A stretch of 64,000 bases of DNA, taken from the NCBI RefSeq assembly GCF_030272615.1, contig NC_081413.1:447064538-447128537 (forward strand), in the 5' to 3' direction. Below, one piece after another: positions 56,586 through 64,000 of the stretch (positions are counted from its first letter, which is position 1; each line of letters begins with the position of its first letter). Position numbers and translations under genes: made by a program. Below the pieces are notes generated by a model. It had not been told where the DNA came from. It made no database searches and saw only the letters and a program-made list of their open reading frames with translations. This stretch comes from Cryptomeria japonica (lineage: Eukaryota; Streptophyta; Pinopsida; Cupressales; Cupressaceae).

Positions 56586-58924
56586 TTGATTGATATTGTT
56601 CATGTCAATATATCAAATTCAGAGGAAATGTTTCCAGACATTGATGAAGTATCCCAGGAAATCAAGGCTCTCAATAAAAGAGTCCATCAATTAATCTCTT
56701 TAAGAAAACAAAAGGAGATGGAGAAGGAAAATGAAACTAAGGCAAAACTTATTGAGAGAGATAGGTTGTTGAGACAGATTGCAGATCTTGAATTATTCAC
56801 TCAAGAAGAGCTTAAAAGTAAAGAAGAGGGGCCCTGTTATTAGAGAGAATTTAACTGCCAAAATTAGTTCTATACCCAAAGTTGTACTGCAAACTACTAG
56901 GGAGGTTCACAGTGATCCACAACCTACCAAAATCTATACTGAGAAGGGAAAACAAAAGGTTGTAGAGACTAGAGTTGGTTCCAAAATTACAAATGTAATA
57001 TCAAGAAGTGGAAGGGTACCTCATGGAATGTACTTGCATGAAGTTCAAATAGAAAGGATGAGAAAAGAGAAGGAAAATTTGCAGAGGGAATTGGAGAAAG
57101 CTGAATTAGAAGCAACTAATGCAGAAGTCAGAAGAAAAATTGACTACCTAAAATCCCCTCCTATAACTTTCCCTTCAACAGATCAGAGTAAACCTATAAA
57201 TCAACACACATCACACTCCGTAATGAAAACTCAACCAGCCATTCCCATAAATAATGTTCCACCTTTGAACCAATATGCCCTTGTTAACCAAAATAACCCT
57301 TCCTTTTATTTTAATGTTGCTCTGGTAAATCAAATACCTCTTAGACACCCCCCCAACCAGAATAACCAAGTTTCTCGAGTAGGTGGTCCAAGTTCAAGAA
57401 TGAATACTGGGAATAATTGTGCTAGTAACCAGTTCTAGAGAAGACCCATCAATGTGGAATTGTATACACAACTTTTCTTTGATGCGATCCCAAGTTATCC
57501 AAATCATGTCCCTATTGAAATGAGGGACAAACTTCATAAATTTATTGGACACAATGCCATAAGTGCAGAGGAGCATCTGAAGTCTTTCAGTGATATGATT
57601 AATCATTATGAGATTGCAAATGAGGATGTGATCATGAAATTGTTTGTGCAATCTCTAGTTGAAGATGCCAGGGATTGGTACAGTATGTTGCCTATAGATA
57701 GTGTATGTTCTTGGGAATAATTCAAGAATTTATTTCAAGAGCATTATTGGGATAAGACAAATGTGATCTTCATGCTCAATGAATTTAATAATATCAAAAA
57801 ATTTGATAACGAGGCCGTCACAAACTTTAATGCAAGGTTTAAAAGGAAATGCATAGATGATTTCAAGTGATGAGGTTAGATGAGAATGTATGTTTAACCA
57901 CCAATTATAATGTCTTTGACCGAAAGATAGCCTATATCCTCAGTGATAAAAACCCACATAGTCTAAGGGACGCTTTCAGAATTGCAATAAATATGGAAAG
58001 TAATAGTAAAGTATCAAGAAAAGTGGGAAGAAGAACTTATGGCAGACTGTGGCAAGAGCAAAAGCCACAACCAAATAAAGCCTCTAAAGAGCAGGATAAG
58101 ATTGAGAAACTAATGATTGTTGTGAAAGACCTTACTACAAATGTGAGTAAGAATGATAAATCTCACTACAATTGGCAAGATAGGCGTTCTAGGTTACATG
58201 ATATGTCATATAACACTACCTAGAAAGATGACAAACTTGTGCAAGACAAGCCAAAAAGTACATAGAATCATGATACTCCTGACCCTTTAAAAGGTGGAAA
58301 TGTTCATAATTTGGAGAATACTCCTTAGTGTACAGCATATGATGGACCACATTCTCCTTACCAGTGTGTTATGGCTCAGGATTTAAATGAATCTATGAGG
58401 ACTGGGGGTGAATTGAGATATCAGAATGAGGATAAGCCTGCAGTAAATATGTTTGAAACCATTGTTGAAAGTGACTATGAGTCTTCACAGGATGAAGCAA
58501 GTGAGTATGATGCATTAAGCAGCAATGCAAATTGTCATGGGAAATTAAAAATTTAATGGCATCCTACCTTAAATGTGGTGACGATTGAGGATGAAGAAGT
58601 TCATCTTAGAAGGCCTAGTGAGGAAGAAGTCAAGAACCTCACCAAAGATGAAATAGCTAAGGCCAAACATAATTATAATCTGAGAAGTAGCAAGAAAGAT
58701 GAGAATCAAGGTGATCCTAGTTCCATGTTCAATAAAGAAGGTTTGCAGAAAAAGGTGGCTAATGGTAATACTTCTCCCAAAGATGGTCATGCTAAAAAGG
58801 ATCAGTCCAACTAGTGAAACTAGTGATTCAATAGAGACCATTGCTAATAAGAAAACAAGTCACCAAAAGGCAAAGAAGGTTAAAGCTCATACTGAGTCAA
58901 ACATTAATTCTACATTTGATATGA
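56586..58924 (+). pseudogene. Ty3/gypsy gag (region D), frameshifted
   Basis: N-terminal coiled-coil text (VSQEIKALNKRVHQLISLRK, RLLRQIADLELFTQEEL), a frameshift near 56830, then a second coil (RKEKENLQRELEKAELEATN) and a Pro/Asn-rich linker. The gag core is clear at 57454-57860: AEEHLKSFSDMINHYEIAN, FVQSLVEDARDWYSML, FKNLFQEHYWDKTN, AVTNFNARFKRKC. Stops at 57718 and 57868 precede another frame change. The C-terminal part is acidic and basic by turns and lacks a standard CCHC knuckle. Gag would form the particle. Confidence 0.85.
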
Positions 58925-59079
58925 CTTAGACTTTAACCCAGATGAAAGTTATAGTACCACTGATAGAGCTGTTATAAAAATAGAACATAAAGAAGTCATG
59001 TTTTCTCTACTTTCTAGTATATTAGATACATATGCATCTTCACCTAGAGGTACTAAAAAGAATAAAAAGGATCAAGAGT

Positions 59080-59480
59080 AAAAAATCCCAAAAATTTATG
59101 TGGGAACCACAATTACTCAGGAACCTTCCCATGTTGATCATTTTTATGTGACATTATTGGTCAATAATAGACTAATAAAAAATTGTATGATAGATTCTGG
59201 GGCTGCTGCAAATGTGATCCCATATGGGGTCATGAAATAGCTGGGATTGTTAGTAGATACCTTGTATGGGAAGTGTTATGCTATGGATAACAAAGAAATA
59301 CCTATTGTGGGTACAATGAAAGATGTAGAGGTGAAAATAGAAGCATTCCCTAAGGCCATGTATAAGATGCATATCATAGTAACTGACACCGAGCCCCATT
59401 ATGGGATGCTTTTATCTAGACAATGATTTGCAACAGTTGGAGGAAATTTCCAACTAGACCTCTCATATGCAACCATCCTA
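59080..59480 (+). pseudogene. Retropepsin (region D)
   Basis: The text FYVTLLVNNRLIKNCMIDSG runs into AAANVIPYGVM, which holds the catalytic Asp-Ser-Gly. A TAG follows where the next residue should be. Then VEVKIEAFPKAMYKMHIIV and HYGMLLSRQ, with a TGA where Trp is usual in the GRPW-type end, then FQLDLSYATI. This is the expected size and order for a gypsy protease. Confidence 0.82.
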
Positions 59481-59651
59481 GTGAAAGGAAATCAGGTGAA
59501 ATTATATAGAGAACCACATGCCCCAAGGGTCATTGAGAAAATAGATCCTAACATGCTTAATTGCATGATTGATGTGGACCTTGACAACTTAAGAATTGAA
59601 CCAATTCAACCTCAACTAAAAAATAAATACCCTATTGTTAATGAATTGGAA

Positions 59652-60110
59652 TTTCAACAGGAAGGTCTATGGCAGATGTACTTGGATGGAGCTTGTTCCA
59701 AAGAAGGATCTAGAGTAGGAATACTTTTTGTTTCCCCATCAGGTATTACTTTTAAATACTCCTTTCTATTGTCTTTTCAGTGCACAAATAATACAGCTGA
59801 GTACGAGGCCTTATTATTGGGGTTGGAAATTGCCAAGAAACATGGGATTTGGTTGTTAAGAGTCTTTGGAGATTCAAAACTTGTGGTTTCTCAGATAAGA
59901 TCAAAATATGCATCTAAGAATGACAAGTTAAAAAGGTATAAACATGTTGTTTAGGATATGATTGAGTACTTTGATGCATTTTCAATTGATTCAATTCAAA
60001 GGTCAAAAACCATTATGGTAGACTTCTTAGCTAACGTTGCATTGAAAAATGATGATGTAACACTAACTGGAGTATCAATAGTTGAAATCAAGGCCAAACC
60101 TTCTATTCAG
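59652..60110 (+). pseudogene. Archaeal-type RNase H placed before RT (region D)
   Basis: LWQMYLDGACSKEGSRVGIL (catalytic Asp in LDGA), CTNNTAEYEALLLGLEIAKK (catalytic Glu in AEYEAL), LRVFGDSKLVVSQIRSKY (catalytic Asp in GDSK), then LKRYKHVV, a TAG and FDAFSIDSIQRSKTIMVDFL, where the usual HIPR..NxxADxLA end is altered. Key acids are intact. It is clearly related to the second RNase H of element E, but sits between protease and RT rather than between RNase H and integrase. Confidence 0.88.
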
Positions 60111-60394
60111 ACAATGTGTATAATTGGTAGGTCTTCGAAAGTGATGATGATATACTGAGGTTTGTACAATGCATTGATGAATATGAAGGTCAGAAAATTG
60201 ATTGTAATGTATTAGTAGAAGTAGTAGATGAGAAAGAAACAATTTTTGGAAATGACATAGTTCAACTAGAAACTAATGAGATATCTAGAGGACTAATGGA
60301 ACTAGAGGGTATGTTCACCTATAGTGATAGTCATTTACACCAGAAGTCATCTACTAAGTTGGAATAATCAGAAGAGGTAAACCTAGGGACAAAG

Positions 60395-61072
60395 TCATCC
60401 CCTGAGTTGGTGTATATTGGGAAAAGTTTGCCTTCCCATATCAAGGATAACCTCATTAATCTTCTAGAAAAGTACAAACATGTTTTTTCTTGGTCTTATG
60501 ATGACTTGAAGGCATATAGACAAGATTTATTTCAGCATGAAGTACCTCTGCATCTTGATGCTAAGCCTTTTAGACAAAAGCAAAGACCTATTATCCTGGA
60601 ACCCAAAATGCAGCAAGAACTAACTAAGCTGAGAGAAGGGGGAATTAGAAATCCTATAAGGCATTCATCATGGGTATCCAATCTAGTTCCTATCTGGAAG
60701 AAGAATGGGGACATAAGGCTATGTGTAGATTTTAGGAATTTGAATGTCGCTTCTCTTAAGGACAACTACTCATCGCCAAAAATGGAAGCTATGCTATAAA
60801 GGGTGACTGGTTGTGACTTACTATAAATGATGGATGGATTCTCCAATTATAATCTGGTATCAGTAAAAGAGTTTGAGTAGTTCAAGACTGCTTTTACTAC
60901 CCCATGGGGAACCTACATTTATGTAAGGATTTTGTTTGGTTTAAAGAATTTTGGGGAAACTTTTTAGAGGGTTATGGATGTAGCCTTCAAAGAATTTATT
61001 AACATCATAATGGTTGTTTACCAGGATGATCTTACATGTTTTTTAAAAGAAGGCAGATGATCACTATGGTCA
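60395..61072 (+). pseudogene. Reverse transcriptase, N-terminal and palm (region D)
   Basis: Begins VYIGKSLPSHIKDNLINLL and HVFSWSYDDL. RT motifs: EVPLHLDAKPFRQKQRP, WVSNLVPIWKKNGDIRLCVD, FRNLNVASLKDNY, then stops, MMDGFSNYNLV, FTTPWGTYIYV, FGLKNFGETF with a stop, and the active site VYQDD at about 61016-61030, where the second residue reads Gln rather than the usual Leu/Val. Both catalytic Asp residues remain. A frame change follows at about 61060. Confidence 0.87.
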
Positions 61073-61890
61073 TTTGGAAAAGGTATTATGTAAGGCCTTG
61101 GAATTCAGTGTGTCTCTAAATCCCAAAAAATTCCACTTTCCTGCAACTGAAGGAAAGCTATTAGGACATATTGTTTCTAAGGAAGGAGTCAGGATTGACC
61201 GTGAGAGAATTGAGGCTATTAACAATGTGCCTCAACCAAAGAATGTTAAAGGAATTCAATCCTTCTTGGGTAAGGTGAATTTTGTCAAAAGGTTTATAGC
61301 CAATTTTGCTGAGATTGTTAAGCCTATTGTTAAGCTATTGAAAAGGGATGCTAAGTTTTCTTGGGATGAGGAAGCAGCATAGGCCTTTGACAAGATTAAA
61401 AAGGCTATTCAAGAAGCCCTAGTGCTAAAATCTCCTGACTACAGTAAGCCTTTTTTATTGTTTTCCTTTGATTCTTACCATACAATAGTAGCAGTTTTGC
61501 TTCAAAAGGATGATGAAGGGTATGAACATCCAATTGATTTTTATAGTAGATCCCTGCAAGCTATTGAGTTAAAATATGAAATTATGAAAAAATAGGCATA
61601 TGCTTTGGTCAAGGTTGTCAAAGCATTCAGGCCTTATCCTATAAATGCAAGAGTAGTTGCTTATGTCCCACATGCAACTGTTAAAGACATTTTATCCTAG
61701 TTTGAAGTTACTAGTAAAAGGTGCAGGTGGATAAATAGGATACAGGAGTTTGATCTTGAGATCAAGATCACAAAATTAGTAAGAGCACAGGGGCTTGCCA
61801 AACTAATAACTGAATCAAATCTTGCTAACATTGACATCAACAACATTGAAATTGAAGAGGTTATGGTCACTAGTATTGAAATGTAGCCAT
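61073..61890 (+). pseudogene. RT connection and gypsy RNase H (region D)
   Basis: ALEFSVSLNPKKFHFPATEG, LLGHIVSKEGVRIDRERIEA, VKGIQSFLGKVNFVKRFIAN and KFSWDEEAA end the RT connection at a TAG. The RNase H part reads FLLFSFDSYHTIVAVLLQKD, DFYSRSLQAIELKYEIMKK and stop, VVKAFRPYPINARVVAYVPH, then WINRIQEFDLEIK, where ancestors have RWAxxLQEFD-type text. At least four in-frame stops. Confidence 0.85.
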
Positions 61891-62453
61891 GGTATTCATA
61901 GATTGTGCATTTCTTAAAAAATGCAGCATGTCCAGAAGGAATGACCCACAATCAAAAGACAACACTAAAGCTGAAGTCACAAAAATATGTTCTCGTTCAG
62001 GGAGACCTATATTGGAGAAAAAAAGATGGGGAATTATTGATGTGTCTAGATGATTCCCAAGCTCAAAAGGTGTTGACAAAGATGCATAATGGAGTATGTG
62101 GAGGTCACTATTCAACAAAGACAACTGCTGGCAAAATAATAAGGGTAGGATATTACTGGCCTACCTTGTTTAAAGATGCACACAAGTATGTCCAGAATTA
62201 AAATCTAATATTTGCACTATAGATTTATGCCTAGATTTAAAGAAAGAAATAAAATATTTGACTATTGCTATGTTGCCATTTATTTTATTTATTTCATGCA
62301 AGTTAAAAATAAAAATATTCATCTATGAAAATCCATATTAATCCTACCCTTGATTTAACCAATGAAAGAATATATATATATATATATACACACACTTATA
62401 GAGGTAAATATATATATATATACACACACACACTTATAATATTTACCTCTATA

Positions 62454-62487
<34 letters not shown>

Positions 62488-63480
62488 CCATATTAAATTT
62501 GCCATACTATAAGAAGTTATATATATCCATATTTGTCAAATGTGACCCTTGTCAGAAATTTGCTTCCAAATTGAAGTATGTGGGTGCCTTGCCACTTAAC
62601 CCTGTTACAGTTGAGGCCTCTTTTTTTCAATGGGGCATGGACTTCATTGGAGAGATAATAGAAAAATCAAGCCAAGGTCATAGGTGGATCTTGGTGGCCA
62701 TCGATTATTTTACAAAATGGATTGAGGCCATACCTACCAAATAGGCAACTAGTAAAGTTGTTATTGAATTTTTAATGGATAATGCATTGACCAGGTTTGG
62801 TGTGCCTCTGAAGTTGATTATGGGTAATGCTATGTGCTTTAGGTAAAAGGAATTCATATAATTTTGTGCAAGTTATGGAATTATCATGTCATATTCCTCA
62901 CCATACCACCCATAGGGCAATGGCCAAGCAGAATCAAATAACAAAAGTCTCTTGAATATCATTAAGAAGATTCTTGAACAAAACAAGAGATCTTGGGATC
63001 AAAATCTCAAGCTATCTTTATGGGCAAATAGAATTACTACGAATAAGGCCATTGGTACATCTCCATTTAAACTGGTATATGGAGTACAGACTAGGGTACC
63101 TGTAAACAATCTCCTCCCTGTATACAAATTCTTGCAAGCTGAGGAATTGGAAGTGTTTGAACCCATGGAGGATAGAATGATCCAATTGGTAGAATTGGAA
63201 GAAATGAGAACTATGGCTCATAAAAGAAATCTAAAAATTCAGTTGCAATCAAAATATCTTTTTGATAAAAGAACTACAACCAAAAAGTTCCAGATTGGTG
63301 ATATGGTTCTTTAGTGGAATGATAGAGAACATGATAAGGGAAAGCACAAGAAGTTGAATCACTATGGATAGGCCCTTTGATTGTCTTTGATGTCAATGGA
63401 AAAGATTCATAATTCCTGCAAAGAATGAACGGTGAGTTACATGAATTCCTAGTGCATGGGCAATTCCTAAAATATTATTT
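61891..63480 (+). pseudogene. Integrase (region D), split by a hairpin insertion
   Basis: The zinc region reads MHNGVCGGHYSTKTTAGKII..YYWPTLFKDAHKYVQN and is then interrupted by about 345 bp before KCDPCQKFASKLK. The core has FFQWGMDFIGEI (first Asp). The second catalytic site reads LIMGNAMCF, where TDNG or similar is expected, so this Asp is lost. The Glu motif NGQAESNNKSLLNI is kept. The C-terminal part has AIGTSPFKLVYGVQTRVPV, FQIGDMVL with a stop, and the end block NGELHEFLVHGQFLKYYF. Confidence 0.88.
62199..62543. mobile_element. AT-rich insertion with a large hairpin in the integrase of D
   Basis: Interrupts the integrase zinc-finger codons between the HKYVQN and CDPCQ blocks. It contains inverted arms at 62370-62411 and 62439-62487: (TA)n, then CACACACTTATAGAGGTAAATAT and its complement ATATTTACCTCTATAAGTGTG, then (TA)n, around a ~27 bp loop. 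Clear target duplications are not visible, so a MITE is possible but unproven. Confidence 0.6.
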
Positions 63481-63607
63481 CTCAAGACTCATTTTGTCCA
63501 TGCACAATAGTTGTAAATTTGTGTATATTAGGTTTTCTTTGATTAGGGTTTTGTTTTGGTCTGCGTTCCAGAGTTTTTCTAAGTTCTTACATTGATCTCG
63601 CATCCAA
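63481..63607. other. Junction between region D and the right LTR of G
   Basis: About 130 bp after the integrase end. No polypurine tract for a plus-strand element is visible before 63628. Confidence 0.5.
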
Positions 63608-63627
63608 CCATCCCCAGTCAGAGTCAT
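63608..63627 (-). other. Primer-binding-site-like sequence of element G
   Basis: On the minus strand it reads ATGACTCTGACTGGGGATGG, directly after an LTR-type end (GATAACA). It shares GACTCTG.CTGGGGA with the plant gypsy primer site TGGCGACTCTGCTGGGGA and with D's site at 55887. This orients G on the minus strand. Confidence 0.55.
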
Positions 63628-64000
63628 TGTTATCAGTATTTTGGATGGTGTTACTTTTTTCCTAATATCGTAAAATATTCCAGTTTTTTTATTGTTCCCT
63701 ATCTGCAAGTAAATGGTTTCTAAGGGGTTAGGGTTTAATAATTTCAAAATCATTTGGTAAGAAAAACCTTTATGTCATATTGTCTTAAAGACACATTTGT
63801 TTGTCTGTTACCTTTTTTCACTTAACCAGAAGGGTCACCATGTTGTTAAAAGGGGCCATTTAAGTCCCAGGCTTAGGCAGGCTTTATTAAAACTGAAATG
63901 CTTTATATTTTTCCTAGATTCCTAAGTATTTTTCTTAATGTATGCATCAGGTTCTTAAAGGTCAGGTAAGTCTTAATTGATCCTACAATTGTTGTGATAC
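63628..64000 (-). repeat. Right LTR of element G, partial
   Basis: Repeats 23609-23980 at about 90% identity by eye, starting at the identical edge TGTTAT.AGTATTTTGGATGG. It runs off the window. In minus orientation this is the end of the 5' LTR. Confidence 0.75.

Larger units (their letters stand above)
55882..63480 (+). mobile_element. Ty3/gypsy internal region D (plus strand)
   Basis: Gag, protease, archaeal-type RNase H, RT, RNase H and integrase in that order, after a primer-site-like sequence. Coding is in at least three frames with many stops, so D is old. No LTR pair could be found for it. The archaeal-type RNase H marks it as Tat-related, but its position before RT differs from element E. 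Confidence 0.82.

Noticed and set aside
62345-62500. Hairpin as a microRNA precursor
   Set aside because: The arms are mostly (TA)n and (CA)n microsatellite; nothing suggests a defined mature small RNA.
23609-63628. G as a single plus-strand element with a very long LTR, the 45586 ORF as ORF1 and D as its pol
   Set aside because: No polypurine tract precedes 63628, no primer site follows the left LTR region, and a primer-site-like sequence at 63608-63627 points the other way. The idea remains possible but less supported.
1-64000. Host genes, tRNA and rRNA genes
   Set aside because: I scanned both strands and saw no exon-like coding block outside retroelements and no RNA gene signatures. A small exon could be missed by eye.

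Overview
This 64 kb window looks like intergenic DNA from a large-genome seed plant. I could support no host gene, tRNA or rRNA. Almost everything explainable is LTR retrotransposon, nested several layers deep, plus one truncated LINE-like insertion, one probable solo LTR and some minor tandem repeats. The plant-specific signs are copia LTRs with initiator-Met-type primer sites, Tat-lineage Ty3/gypsy polyproteins with two RNase H domains, and a plant mobile domain (PMD) ORF. A conifer is my guess, from the density and depth of nesting only; the sequence does not prove it.

Layout. 1-9 kb: non-coding DNA with a ~95 bp tandem triplet (1942-2229) and an old ~80-100 bp degenerate tandem array (2620-3513 and 7578-7830). 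A 4,059 bp LTR-like element (3514-7572, duplication TTACA) splits that array. 9-21.9 kb: copia element A on the minus strand. Its gag is interrupted by complete copia element B on the plus strand (12708-20094, duplication CTCTC). 21.9-23.6 kb: the 3' end of copia element C, sitting inside A's 5' LTR. 23.6 kb to the end: element G, inserted in C's pol. Its LTR edge appears at 23609 and again at 63628. G's left LTR holds a complete 18.4 kb Tat gypsy element E (24555-42937, minus strand, duplication GATGG). G's body holds a LINE-like fragment (43187-45564, 18 bp duplication), a pol-less LTR element F (47011-54852, minus strand) and a plus-strand gypsy gag-pol block D (about 55.9-63.4 kb).

How the parts fit. 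Frame continuity after mentally removing B from A's gag, and F from the G-borne ORF, confirms both nestings exactly. The implied order of insertion is A, then C and B, then G, then E, F and the LINE-like piece. E is the best preserved: its LTRs are about 98% identical by eye. Its gag-pol is one 2,489-codon frame with no frameshift but 20 in-frame stops, about half of them TGA.

Most unusual content. (1) E has arrays of a short degenerate motif (consensus TAGCGCAT) upstream of both its sense gag-pol and its antisense PMD ORF, in the same relative orientation to each. (2) The second, archaeal-type RNase H lies after RT-RNH in E but before RT in D. (3) F has two LTRs, a primer site and a gag-like zinc-knuckle protein but no pol; instead it carries a ~1,100-codon unknown ORF with a ~500 bp homopurine tract. 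(4) Four different retroelement vehicles in one locus each carry an extra ORF of similar plan (globular part, charged linker, coiled coil).
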